This document shows, in pieces, positions 1 through 6,995 of a stretch of 32,839 nt of DNA; position 1 is the first letter of the stretch; each line of letters opens with the position of its first letter. Origin of the DNA: Frankiaceae bacterium (GTDB taxonomy: Bacteria; Actinomycetota; Actinomycetes; JAFAQI01); assembly GCA_030840525.1 (NCBI GenBank), contig JAVEEI010000003.1:1-32839 (forward strand), written 5' to 3'. Position numbers and translations under genes: made by a program. The notes beneath the pieces were generated by a model, which had not been told where the DNA came from, made no database searches, and saw nothing but the letters and a program-made list of their open reading frames with translations.

Positions 1-240
1 ACACTGCTGCTCGCCAACACCGTTGGTCCGGAGGTACGGGTCAACGCGGTGGCGCCGGGGCTGATCGACACGCCGTGGACCGCCGACTGGGACGACGTCC
101 GCGCCGGCGTGCAGGCGATCGCACCGCTACGCCGTTCCGGCCAGCCGGACGACGTGGCCGAGGTCGTGCTCGCCGCGGTGCGGTCGAGGTACGCGACCGG
201 GCAGGTGTGGGCGGTCGACGGCGGCGTCGGCCTGCGCTGA
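1..240 (+). CDS. SDR family oxidoreductase, C-terminal part (5' end outside window)
   Basis: The reading frame is open from base 1 and stops at 238-240. The 79 visible residues are the C-terminal third of a short-chain dehydrogenase/reductase. They show the conserved VRVNAVAPGLIDTPW segment (after the substrate-binding helix) and the closing pattern of this fold: a PLRR-G-P-DDVAEVV helix, then TGQVWAVDGGVGLR. Family members reduce or oxidise alcohols and ketones with NAD(P)H in the cytosol. The catalytic YxxxK and the Rossmann GxxxGxG lie upstream of the window, so activity and cofactor preference cannot be judged. The gene converges on the lipoprotein gene at 244 with 3 nt between stop codons. 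The substrate is unknown. Confidence 0.9.
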   Translation, partial: TLLLANTVGPEVRVNAVAPGLIDTPWTADWDDVRAGVQAIAPLRRSGQPDDVAEVVLAAVRSRYATGQVWAVDGGVGLR

Positions 241-243
241 CCG

Positions 244-435
244 TCAGGGGGGTGTTGACGCACCCGGCGGCGTCGGGCCGCCGGTGAAGCAGACGCCGGG
301 CTTCTTGCAGTCGTCGCGGCCAGGGTGCAGCCCAGAGCCGCTACTACACGCAGCGACGCTAGCGACGAGTGCCCCGGCGAGGGCGGCGCGCAACCCGAGT
401 ACGGCTGCGCGCCGCCACGCTTGGTCAGGGTGCAC
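244..435 (-). CDS. small putative lipoprotein
   Basis: A 63-residue protein from a GTG start at 435, chosen because AGAGG lies about 9 nt upstream and because this gives a compact lipoprotein signal. The N-terminus is basic (DQAWRR), followed by a hydrophobic stretch and the lipobox ASVAAC, so the Cys should be lipidated and the chain tethered outside the membrane. The mature part is about 35 residues, rich in Gly, Pro and Ser, with two further cysteines (DDCKKPGVC). An ATG at 474 in the same frame is possible but would overlap the upstream gene by 50 nt rather than 11. It is probably co-transcribed with the secreted protein upstream. No function is recognisable. Confidence 0.65.
   Translation of the reverse strand: MHPDQAWRRAAVLGLRAALAGALVASVAACSSGSGLHPGRDDCKKPGVCFTGGPTPPGASTPP
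264..284 (+). terminator. possible terminator hairpin for the SDR gene
   Basis: A perfect 7-bp inverted repeat (264-270 with 278-284, 7-nt loop) lies 23 nt after the SDR stop, inside the 3' end of the convergent lipoprotein gene. There is no T-run. It could simply be coding-sequence coincidence. Confidence 0.3.
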
Positions 436-1399
436 CGGTGAGCGCCTCTGCTGCGACATGGGTTGGAACGACATAGAACTCTTGGCCGAGGTCGTTGGCG
501 AATCTTGCCACGTCTGGTGAGGAGTTCAGGCCGCTCGGGAGGTGGAACTGGGCGACGGTCGGCCCGACGAGGTTCGTCGCCACGTCGAAGACGTTGCCCG
601 GGATGTTCGTCGGCGGGGTGTTGAGTGCGTTCAGGTCGACGAGGAACGGCTGTCCGGTGGCCGGGTTGATGACGGGGTTTCCGTCCGGACCGGCGATGGT
701 GACGTTGCCGAGCGGCGGGTTGATGAGACCGTCCGTAGCGAGTTCGCCGTCACTGGTTCCGGCGAGGACGTTGTCGACGCCGCTGTAGAGGCCGGGGTTG
801 GCGCTGCCGGTGGAGTCGGTGCCTGCGTCGGATGACGGTGAGGCGGGTAGCCGGTGGCCACCGCTCCAAATCGAACCGCCGAGCCAGCCGCCGTTGTTCA
901 CCTTGCCCATGGAGAGCGTGCCGTAGTAGCTGGCGCCGCAGATCGACGGGCCGCGCATCTCGCCCGCGATGGTCATGTAGTAAGCGGTGTTCTGGTTGTA
1001 ATACCAGTCGGAGTACTCGCAGAGGCTCCAGTCCTGCGGAAACATCTTGTTGTGGGTGGGCTTGTTGTTGAGCCTGAAGTACTCGTCGCGGATGGCGATG
1101 TTCTGCGACGCCCGATACCAGTTGTCGTCGTTGGTGTTCGTTTCCGTCGTGCAGTCGTGGTAGCCCGCGCTGTCGGTCCAGGACTGGAACGCTCCGACCG
1201 CGCCTTTCATGTACCCGTTGCCGGACTCGCCGTGCGAGGACTCCGCGTAGGAGTACACGCATTGGTGGAGATCGGACGAGGTGTACACGAATGCTTCTTG
1301 GTAGACGTAGTGCGCTGACGCGGGTGGGATCCCGAGGGCTAGCAGCGTGACGGCTCCGACACCGATGATCGCGGTGCGTCCCCTTCTGAAGTTGGGCAT
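425..1399 (-). CDS. secreted protein of unknown function
   Basis: A 324-residue protein with a clear Sec signal: basic MPNFRRGR, a hydrophobic core, and a likely cleavage after PASA before HYVYQEAF. The mature N-terminal half is rich in Tyr, Trp, Asn and Asp with scattered Cys (DLHQCVYSY, YHDCTTE, LCEYSDWYY, SICGASYYG), suggesting a disulfide-bonded extracellular domain. The C-terminal half is Gly/Pro/Asn-rich (INPPLGNVTI, DGNPVINPATGQPF) and looks extended. The C-terminal piece FANDLGQEFYVVP resembles the YYANNLGQFVPYC motif of the protein encoded at 1562-2287, but too briefly to claim homology. AGAGGGG stands 6 nt before the ATG and is part of a hairpin. I do not recognise a family. Confidence 0.75.
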   Translation of the reverse strand: MPNFRRGRTAIIGVGAVTLLALGIPPASAHYVYQEAFVYTSSDLHQCVYSYAESSHGESGNGYMKGAVGAFQSWTDSAGYHDCTTETNTNDDNWYRASQNIAIRDEYFRLNNKPTHNKMFPQDWSLCEYSDWYYNQNTAYYMTIAGEMRGPSICGASYYGTLSMGKVNNGGWLGGSIWSGGHRLPASPSSDAGTDSTGSANPGLYSGVDNVLAGTSDGELATDGLINPPLGNVTIAGPDGNPVINPATGQPFLVDLNALNTPPTNIPGNVFDVATNLVGPTVAQFHLPSGLNSSPDVARFANDLGQEFYVVPTHVAAEALTGAP

Positions 1400-1406
1400 C
1401 TCCGGC

Positions 1407-1423
1407 CCCTCTCTGCGAGAGGG
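1407..1423 (-). promoter_or_regulatory. hairpin covering the Shine-Dalgarno of the secreted-protein gene
   Basis: In the minus-strand mRNA a perfect 7-bp stem with a 3-nt loop forms from CCCTCTC and GAGAGGG. The 3' arm is the ribosome-binding site of the gene starting at 1399. A second AGAGGAG lies just upstream. The structure could limit translation; its regulatory role is inferred only from the fold. Confidence 0.4.
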
Positions 1424-1507
1424 ACGGCTCCTCTCAAATTGTTCCTACCACCGGGAATGAATGTTGCCTACGGGTCCTTTCGTCACAAGTTGGTAACGGG
1501 GAGCCAC

Positions 1508-1543
1508 GGCGGGGTCGGTCTGCGCTGACCGACCGACCCCGCC
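1508..1543 (-). terminator. strong hairpin terminator after the secreted-protein operon
   Basis: A perfect 13-bp GC-rich inverted repeat (1508-1520 with 1531-1543) with a 10-nt loop starts 19 nt beyond the stop of the gene at 1562. There is no T-run, as is common for high-GC actinobacterial terminators. It separates the 4079-1562 operon from the gene starting at 1399. Confidence 0.7.
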
Positions 1544-1561
1544 GCCTCGACTACCCGCGTC

Positions 1562-2287
1562 TCAGCAGGTGACGGACTCCACGATCGGGTCGCCCACCTG
1601 CTTCGGCCCTGCCGGTGTCGAGACGAACTCGGTCGACACCTGCTCGGAGCAGTACGGCACGAACTGGCCGAGATTGTTGGCGTAGTACGCGGTGTCCGAC
1701 TCGGTGACCGTCGAGCGCAACCGGTAGCACCGGGCGAGCGACGAGCTGCCGACCGAGGACGCGGCGCTGCCGTCGAGACGGTTGGCCGCCGCATCCTCGA
1801 CCGGTTGCGCCGCCGTCGGTCCACCGAAGTAGGCCACCTTGAAGTCGACCGGGTTGTCGACCTCGAAGTCGGTGTTGCCGGTGCTCGCGTAGGTGTACGG
1901 GTCGTTGCTCGTCGCCGCGACGGTCGGGCTCTGCTCGACCGGCGGGCAGTCGGGCATCTCCGCCGTGTCGGTCAACTGCGTCGTCACCATCACCGCGGTG
2001 ACGCACGGGTCGGGCGACGACGCCTTGGCGGACGCGAACGCGTGCCAGGTGAAGTCGACGACGCCGCTCGCTGTGGTGGTGACCGTCGCGGTAAGCGGCT
2101 GGGCGAACAGCTCGTGCGTGTCGAGCTTGCAGGTCGACACCGGCGCCGCGATTTGGCCGGCGACCTGTGTGGTCACCGCGCCGATCGCGCCGGTCGGTGA
2201 GGAGCTGTCGGCGTACGCCGTCACCGGAAGCGTCTGTACGACGACGACCGCGACGGCGGCCGCCGTCACGCGGCCGGCGGCGCGCAT
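1562..2287 (-). CDS. secreted Cys-rich protein, paralogue of its upstream neighbour
   Basis: A 241-residue exported protein with signal MRAAGRVTAAAVAVVVVQ and a likely cleavage near AYADSSS. The start at 2287 overlaps the upstream gene's 3' end by 22 nt, implying translational coupling. It aligns with the upstream protein along most of its length: a conserved T-x-Q-(I/L)-TDT segment, paired cysteines (PDPC...PDCPP), and a C-terminal signature YY-x-NNL-x-x-(F/Y)-V, then C, TP-x-GP and a terminal (V/K)-x-C. About six cysteines correspond between the two. It ends in Cys. It is the last gene of the operon, followed by the hairpin at 1508-1543. Function unknown; an all-beta extracellular fold is likely. 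Confidence 0.75.
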   Translation of the reverse strand: MRAAGRVTAAAVAVVVVQTLPVTAYADSSSPTGAIGAVTTQVAGQIAAPVSTCKLDTHELFAQPLTATVTTTASGVVDFTWHAFASAKASSPDPCVTAVMVTTQLTDTAEMPDCPPVEQSPTVAATSNDPYTYASTGNTDFEVDNPVDFKVAYFGGPTAAQPVEDAAANRLDGSAASSVGSSSLARCYRLRSTVTESDTAYYANNLGQFVPYCSEQVSTEFVSTPAGPKQVGDPIVESVTC

Positions 2288-3048
2288 TTCACGGTGTCGA
2301 CGTAGTTGATCTGCGGGCCGGTCGGCGTCGCGGTGATCTGGTACTCGTCGTCCTCGCAGACGAACCACACGTACTTGTTGAGGTTGTTCTCGTAGTAGCC
2401 GTTGGTCTCGACGCTCACCACGGATGACGAGCGGACGCAGTCCGGCGAGACCGCGCCGGGCGTGGACGCGGGCGAGGTGCCCGTGACGCCGAGGTCGGGA
2501 CCGTCGTCGCCGTAGTAGGTCACCGGCAACCGGAACGCACTCGGGTCGACGGCGACGAGCACGTTCGTACCGTCGTCGAGAGTCCAGTGCTGGTGGCCGT
2601 ACGTCGTGACGACCGGGCTGGTGACGGTGGGCCGGCAGTTGGCCGCCGGGCTGGTGTCGGTGATCTGCGCCGTCAACTTGACGTCCTTGGCGCAACCGGT
2701 GTCGGGCACCCACGCGAGCGCCGAGGCACCGGTGTCGCCCACGGAGCTGTCGAAGGTGTCCCACACGTACTGGATCTGCGGGCGAAGCGGGTCGATGTTG
2801 ACTCCCGCCTCCAGCGCACCGGCCCACGAGTCGAAGTCGCTCGTGTCGCCGGTGGGCGTGCACGCGGTCTTCTTCGCCGCGTCGACGAGGTCGGATGCGT
2901 TCAGCCCGCCGGTGTCGACCACCACGACGGGTGGCTGCGGGTGCGGCACGTCGGCGGCCGCGGTGGCGGCCGTCAGTGTCGCGAGCGCCACTAGCGATGC
3001 AGTCATCGCGGCTAGTCGGCATGTTGATTTGAGACAGCGTTTGCTCAC
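2266..3048 (-). CDS. secreted Cys-rich protein, first of a paralogous pair
   Basis: A 260-residue protein from GTG at 3048, chosen because AAGGGA lies about 7 nt upstream and it completes a signal peptide: basic SKRCLKSTCR, hydrophobic core, cleavage around ATAAADVPH. The mature chain has the cysteine pattern TACTPTG, TGCAKD, NCRP, DCVR, VCEDDE and VKC, plus the motif YYENNLNKYVWFVC near the C-terminus, all with counterparts in the downstream protein. The pair therefore looks like an old tandem duplication. It lies 53 nt after the first operon gene and overlaps the third by 22 nt. No known family is recognised. Confidence 0.77.
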   Translation of the reverse strand: MSKRCLKSTCRLAAMTASLVALATLTAATAAADVPHPQPPVVVVDTGGLNASDLVDAAKKTACTPTGDTSDFDSWAGALEAGVNIDPLRPQIQYVWDTFDSSVGDTGASALAWVPDTGCAKDVKLTAQITDTSPAANCRPTVTSPVVTTYGHQHWTLDDGTNVLVAVDPSAFRLPVTYYGDDGPDLGVTGTSPASTPGAVSPDCVRSSSVVSVETNGYYENNLNKYVWFVCEDDEYQITATPTGPQINYVDTVKCAPPAA

Positions 3049-3087
3049 GAAAGGTCCCTTCCAGACCGAGAGGTGGGATGGAGCTAC

Positions 3088-3115
3088 GGCGCGGGCGTGC
3101 CTTACGCCCCGCGCC
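3088..3115 (-). terminator. hairpin embracing the stop codon of the first operon gene
   Basis: Arms 3088-3098 and 3104-3115 pair over 11 bp with one bulged base around a 5-nt loop. The TAA of the upstream gene (3102-3104) lies at the loop edge. It may be a partial terminator or mRNA-processing element lowering expression of the two downstream genes; inferred from structure only. Confidence 0.4.
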
Positions 3116-4079
3116 GGGGACGGTTGACGATGAGAACAACCATGCGATTGAGGTTCTGCGTCGGCGCGACGCCGCTGGCGTCGTCCGGTGTTCCGGTCGG
3201 CTGACTCGTCAGCCGCCAGGTCGTGGGGCCGCTGGCCATGCCGTTGGCGGTGTGCACACCCGCGCAGGACAGCGGGATGGACCGGCGGCTGTCCTGCACG
3301 TTGAGCCCGGTGAACGTCGCGCGGCCCTGCGGCACCGGGTACGCGACGAGGTCGGACGAGCAGGGCAGGCCGACGTACGCCGCCGACCACAGCGCGTTCG
3401 GGGTCTTGACCGCGATCTCGCCGTTGAACTGCTCGACCGAGTAGTTGGCGGTCTGCACGCCGGCGCCGTCGTGCGAGCTGCTGTTCTGCACGATGGCCAT
3501 CGCGACGTCGGTGGCCCGGCTGACCGTCCAGCCGGCACTCAGCGCGACGACAGTGAGCTTCGCGCGCAGCGCGCCGACGTAGAAGTCGTGGAAGGCGTAG
3601 CTCGCCGGCCGGCCGCGGTCGTCGGTGGGCTTGGCGAACGTCAGCGCCCACGGCTCGCCGGCCCGCGCGGAGCCGTCGAGGCCCATGCACGAGTCCTGCA
3701 GCGGGCACGGCGGCGAGGCGACCCCGGCGCCGTTGGCATACGCGCGGGGGTAGAACGCGCCGTTCGCGAGCTCGGCGTACGCGAAGCCGTAGTTGTCGGC
3801 GGTGTCGAGCGGCGTCGTCGGGATGTGCCGGTCCTCGACGACCATGAGCGCGCCGCCGTCGCCGTTCTCGACGTCGGTGATGCGCAGCTTCAGCGTCGCG
3901 GCGGCGGCGGCCTTCTTCGTCGGGTGCACCCGCCACACCTCGTTGGGGTGCGGCGGGTTCGTGGACGATGCCGGGGCCGGACCGCTCAGGTCGTTGATGT
4001 CGCCGATGTCGGCGAGGGCTGGCGAGCCGAACAGCCCGAGCACCAGCGCCGCGAGCACCACCCGAGTTACCGCCGTCAT
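3102..4079 (-). CDS. secreted protein of unknown function, first gene of the operon
   Basis: A 325-residue protein with a Sec signal (MTAVTRVVLAALVLGLFGSP, cleavage near ALADIG). The mature protein begins with a Pro/Ser/Asn-rich linker, then alternating beta-like stretches (TLKLRITDVENGD, AKLTVVALSAGWTVSRATD, EIAVKTPNALWSAAYVGL). Four cysteines occur as CPLQDSC, PCSSD and SCAG. The end (TWRLTSQPTGTP...NRMVVLIVNRPRRGA) has no membrane anchor or sorting signal. It does not obviously share the motif of the two downstream paralogues. The start is preceded by a G-rich stretch and a perfect palindrome 17 nt upstream. Function unknown. Confidence 0.75.
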   Translation of the reverse strand: MTAVTRVVLAALVLGLFGSPALADIGDINDLSGPAPASSTNPPHPNEVWRVHPTKKAAAAATLKLRITDVENGDGGALMVVEDRHIPTTPLDTADNYGFAYAELANGAFYPRAYANGAGVASPPCPLQDSCMGLDGSARAGEPWALTFAKPTDDRGRPASYAFHDFYVGALRAKLTVVALSAGWTVSRATDVAMAIVQNSSSHDGAGVQTANYSVEQFNGEIAVKTPNALWSAAYVGLPCSSDLVAYPVPQGRATFTGLNVQDSRRSIPLSCAGVHTANGMASGPTTWRLTSQPTGTPDDASGVAPTQNLNRMVVLIVNRPRRGA

Positions 4080-4096
4080 CGCCCCGCCCGCACTAG

Positions 4097-4115
4097 TGAC
4101 AAATCGGATTTGTCA
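4097..4115. promoter_or_regulatory. perfect palindrome, candidate operator of the secreted-protein operon
   Basis: TGACAAATC-G-GATTTGTCA: two 9-bp arms around one base, ending 17 nt upstream of the ATG at 4079. The outer arm on the minus strand includes TTGACA, a possible -35, but no good -10 follows at 16-18 nt. Its AT-richness stands out locally. It probably binds a dimeric HTH repressor (inference). Confidence 0.45.
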
Positions 4116-4162
4116 AAGAGTGCAATACGACGGTCACGTTCGGACCGGTTTGGATGTGGCGG

Positions 4163-4354
4163 CTAGCCGACGTGACGAGTCGACGCCATCTCTTCCGCCG
4201 CCGCGGCCGCCGCCTCCAGCAGCAGCGGGTCGCCCGGCGGCCGCTCGGCGAGGTTGATCGCCGCCGACTCGGGGTCGCGGTGCGCCACGAGGTCGCACAG
4301 CAGCGTGAGCGGCACCCGCTCGGCCAGCAAGGCCATGACGGGGGAAGTCGCCAT
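4163..4354 (-). CDS. small conserved-looking hypothetical protein
   Basis: A 63-residue soluble protein starting at ATG 4354 with an excellent ribosome-binding site, GAGGAGGG, 5 nt upstream. The sequence has an N-terminal hydrophobic helix (PVMALLAERVPLTLLCDLVA), a polar centre (HRDPESAAINLAERPPGD) and an Ala/Glu-rich C-terminal helix. There is no signal peptide. It lies 75 nt after the phosphotransferase stop on the same strand and could be a downstream operon member. Its function is not recognised. Confidence 0.65.
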   Translation of the reverse strand: MATSPVMALLAERVPLTLLCDLVAHRDPESAAINLAERPPGDPLLLEAAAAAAEEMASTRHVG

Positions 4355-4429
4355 GCCGCCCTCCTCGACGTACGCCGGAACTACAACCGTGTCATTCGAC
4401 CGCCGGAGGCCGGGACTTGAGCGGCAGCG

Positions 4430-5512
4430 TCAGGCGAGGTTCCCGTCGAGCGCCGCGTGGCCGACCCGGACCAGCGGGCCGACCCGGGCGGCCATCTCGA
4501 CGAAGCCCTCGCCGATCATCGCGCCGGCCCGGCCGCGGGCCGCGACCCCGGCGCACACGACCGCGAGCTTGAAGCAGCCGAACCCGACGTACCACGGCAG
4601 CGGCGACAGGTCCCGCCCGGTCGCGGCGGCGTACCGGTCGAGCAGCTCGCGCCGGGTCGGGAAGCCGGGCAGCATCGTCACGGACGGGACGGCCATCGAG
4701 TCCTGCCGCGCCGCGCCGTCGCCGGCCTCCTGCCAGTAGACGTAGAGCAGGCCGACGTCCGCGAGCGGGTCGCCGAGGGTCGACAGCTCCCAGTCGAGGA
4801 CGGCGGCGACCCGGCCGGGGTCGGTGGGGTGCAGCAGCACGTTGTCGAGCCGGTAGTCGCCGTGCACGATCGGCCCGGCCGGCTGGCTCGGCAGCTTCTC
4901 CGCGAGCCGGGCGGCCAGCCGGTCGAGCTCGGGCCCTTCCGGCTCCTCGGGCTGGCGGGTGAACTCCCACTGGGTCGTCCACCGCTTCACCTGCCGGTCG
5001 AGGTAGCCGGCCGGCTTGCCGTAGTCGCCGAGCCCGACCTCGGCCGGCTCGACCGCGTGCAGCGCGGCGAGCACGTCGACGAGACCGTCGGCGATCGCGC
5101 GGCGCTGGGCCGGCTCGTCGGCGTACCCGTCGGGCAGCGCGTCGCGGACGATGTGCCCGGCGACGCGCTCCATCACGTAGAAGGGCGCGCCGAGCACCGA
5201 CCCGTCGGTGCAGAGCAGCAGCGTCCGCGGCACCGGTACGGCGGTGTCGCGCAGGCCGGTCATGACCCGGTGCTCGCGGCGCATGTCGTGCGCGGTCGGC
5301 AGCACGGTCGACAGCGGTGGCCGGCGCAGCACGACGTCGCCGGCCGCCGACGACACCACGAACGTGAGGTTCGACTTGCCGCCGGAGATGAGGTCGATGC
5401 TCAGGTCGCGCCACGCGTCGTCGCCGAGCTCGGCCGCGAGATACGCCCCGACCGTCGCCGGCGGCGCGGCCTGCTCGGTGAGCGACCTGAGGTCGGCGTC
5501 GGTGTCGGTCAT
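4430..5512 (-). CDS. APH-fold phosphotransferase (ACAD10/11-like)
   Basis: A 360-residue cytosolic protein of the aminoglycoside phosphotransferase/choline kinase fold. The N-lobe carries GGKSNLTFVV and VVLRRPP (phosphate-loop and Lys/Arg region). The catalytic Brenner motif is HGDYRLDN at 217-224 and the metal-binding DWELSTLGDP starts at 240. This branch resembles the kinase domain of acyl-CoA dehydrogenases ACAD10/11 (4-hydroxyacyl-CoA phosphorylation) and is not diagnostic of antibiotic resistance. The start at 5512 overlaps the thioesterase stop by 4 nt (ATGA). The thioesterase partner supports a role on acyl-CoA or hydroxy-acyl substrates (inference). Confidence 0.88.
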   Translation of the reverse strand: MTDTDADLRSLTEQAAPPATVGAYLAAELGDDAWRDLSIDLISGGKSNLTFVVSSAAGDVVLRRPPLSTVLPTAHDMRREHRVMTGLRDTAVPVPRTLLLCTDGSVLGAPFYVMERVAGHIVRDALPDGYADEPAQRRAIADGLVDVLAALHAVEPAEVGLGDYGKPAGYLDRQVKRWTTQWEFTRQPEEPEGPELDRLAARLAEKLPSQPAGPIVHGDYRLDNVLLHPTDPGRVAAVLDWELSTLGDPLADVGLLYVYWQEAGDGAARQDSMAVPSVTMLPGFPTRRELLDRYAAATGRDLSPLPWYVGFGCFKLAVVCAGVAARGRAGAMIGEGFVEMAARVGPLVRVGHAALDGNLA

Positions 5513-6027
5513 CCGCGTGCGTCCTCCGGAGGGGTCCCGTCGTCGGTCGCCTGCTCGTAGCGGCCGGCCCGACCGGCGGCCGGCAGCACGACCTGCGTGC
5601 ACCGGCTGTTCGCGAGTACGACGCCGGCCTCGTCGGTCATCTCGGCCGCGCAGAAGACGACCCGTCGGGTACGGCGTACCACCCAGCCGTTCGCGACCAG
5701 CCGGCCGACGTGCGCGCTGCGCAGGAACTCGACCCGCAGGTCGGCGGTGAGGAACGCCTGGTCCTTGTCGAGCACGCTCCAGCACGCGCCGCCCATCGAG
5801 GCGTCGAGCAGCGCGGTGACGAGCCCGCCTTGCACGATCGGGCCGCCGGCGGAGGGGAAGCAGTAGTCCTCGGTGGCGTCCCACGCGATCGTCGTCCCGC
5901 CGGGCTCCCACGACAGCCGCTGGTAGCCGAGGGTCGCCCAGATGTGCGGCGGGGTGATCCGGTGCGCGTCCCACTCGTCGATGTCGGAGAAGCGCTCCCC
6001 CGGGGTCATCGGTGGCCGGTCCGACAC
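5509..6027 (-). CDS. PaaI-type hotdog-fold thioesterase
   Basis: A 172-residue acyl-CoA thioesterase-like protein. The hotdog core includes the helix segment GGPIVQGGLVTALLDASMG (61-79), where the family's HGG is changed to QGG and the Asp at 75 is retained. It continues with AFLTADLRVEFLRSA and VVRRTRRVVFCAAEMTDEAGVVLANS, the usual beta-strands. Such enzymes hydrolyse acyl-CoA thioesters, usually as tetramers. GTG at 6027 is the longest start; an ATG six codons further in lacks a better ribosome-binding site. The stop overlaps the phosphotransferase start by 4 nt, so the two are made together. Confidence 0.85.
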   Translation of the reverse strand: MSDRPPMTPGERFSDIDEWDAHRITPPHIWATLGYQRLSWEPGGTTIAWDATEDYCFPSAGGPIVQGGLVTALLDASMGGACWSVLDKDQAFLTADLRVEFLRSAHVGRLVANGWVVRRTRRVVFCAAEMTDEAGVVLANSRCTQVVLPAAGRAGRYEQATDDGTPPEDARG

Positions 6028-6065
6028 GCGTGGACCCTACCGCGATGGCCGTCGGCGACGATGGG

Positions 6066-6138
6066 CGCGCCCGGTAGGGATCGAACCTACGGCCAACCGC
6101 TTAGAAGGCGGCTGCTCTATCCGCTGAGCTACGGGCGC
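6066..6138 (-). tRNA. tRNA-Arg (anticodon TCT)
   Basis: A full cloverleaf on the minus strand: 7-bp acceptor GCGCCCG/CGGGCGC, D-arm GCTC/GAGC, anticodon stem GCCGC/GCGGT (last pair G-U type) with loop CTTCTAA giving anticodon TCT, 5-nt variable loop, and T-arm GTAGG/CCTAC with TTCGATC. Discriminator is G and CCA is not encoded. TACACT at 6156-6151 could be the -10 of its promoter. Confidence 0.96.
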
Positions 6139-6229
6139 CGGGCCGTGTCGAGTGTAGGTAGCCGCGCGGCATCGCGAATCGGGCGGACAAACATGACAGG
6201 GTGGTCGCTATGTCCGGAGCTGGCCGCCG

Positions 6230-6853
6230 ATGACCGAGCCGCTGGTCTGGATCGACTGCGAGATGACCGGGCTGGACCCGGCGCACGACGTCCTGGTCGA
6301 GATCGCGGTGGTCGTGACCGACAGCGAGCTCACGATGCTCGACGAGGGCATCGACATCGTCATCGCGACCGACCCGGCGAAGCTCGCGACGATGGACGAC
6401 GTCGTACGGGACATGCACACCCACTCCGGCCTGCTGGTCGCGCTCGAGTCGGCGACGACGACCCTCGAAGAGGCCGAGGAGCAGGCGCTCGACTACATCC
6501 GCGGGTTCGTGCCGGAGCGGCGCAAGGCACCGTTGTGCGGCAACTCGATCGCGACCGACCGCTCGTTCATCGCCCGCTACCTGCCGCGGCTCGACGACCA
6601 CCTGCACTACCGGATGGTCGACGTGTCGAGCATCAAAGAGCTGAGCCGGCGCTGGTTCCCGCGGGTGTACTTCAACTCGCCGCCGAAGCTCGGCGGCCAC
6701 CGCGCGCTCGCCGACATCGTCGACAGCATCAACGAGCTGCGCTACTACCGGTCGACGGTGTTCGTACCGCCGCCGGGGCCGGACACCGACGCCGCCCGGG
6801 CCGCCGCCGCGCAGGTCGTGCCGCCGCCGCCCGGCTCCGTCATCCCGGACTGA
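6230..6853 (+). CDS. orn: oligoribonuclease
   Basis: A 207-residue 3'-to-5' exoribonuclease that degrades 2-5-nt RNAs, including pGpG from c-di-GMP turnover, to mononucleotides in the cytosol. The DEDDh active site is complete: D9 and E11 in WIDCEMTG, D110 in NSIATDRSF, and H157 and D162 in HRALADI. SELTMLDEG, NSPPKLGG and YRMVDVSSIKELSRRW are family hallmarks. About 25 C-terminal residues, Pro/Ala-rich, extend beyond the usual 180-residue core, as often seen in actinobacteria. The gene is flanked by divergent tRNA-Arg upstream and tRNA-His 47 nt downstream. Confidence 0.97.
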   Translation: MTEPLVWIDCEMTGLDPAHDVLVEIAVVVTDSELTMLDEGIDIVIATDPAKLATMDDVVRDMHTHSGLLVALESATTTLEEAEEQALDYIRGFVPERRKAPLCGNSIATDRSFIARYLPRLDDHLHYRMVDVSSIKELSRRWFPRVYFNSPPKLGGHRALADIVDSINELRYYRSTVFVPPPGPDTDAARAAAAQVVPPPPGSVIPD

Positions 6854-6900
6854 GACGAGCGCTGCCCGGCTAGACTTGCGGGCGCGGCGAGAGCCGTCTT

Positions 6901-6974
6901 GGTGGGTGTAGCTCAGCAGGTAGAGCACCGGGTTGTGGTCCCGGGTGTCGCGGGTTCAAGTCCCGTCACTCACC
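6901..6974 (+). tRNA. tRNA-His (anticodon GTG)
   Basis: Acceptor GTGGGTG/CACTCAC with one G-T pair, D-arm GCTC/GAGC, anticodon stem CCGGG/CCCGG with loop TTGTGGT (anticodon GTG), T-arm GCGGG/CCCGT with TTCAAGT. The extra G at 6901 (G-1) opposite C73 at 6974 is the specific identity feature of tRNA-His. CCA is not encoded. TAGACT at 6871-6876 is a plausible -10. Confidence 0.96.
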
Positions 6975-6995
6975 CCAAGCGTCGGCTGGCGAGCC

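Noticed and set aside
4430..5512. Aminoglycoside resistance kinase
   Set aside because: The fold is shared, but the sequence matches the ACAD10/11-like branch and the partner is an acyl-CoA thioesterase.
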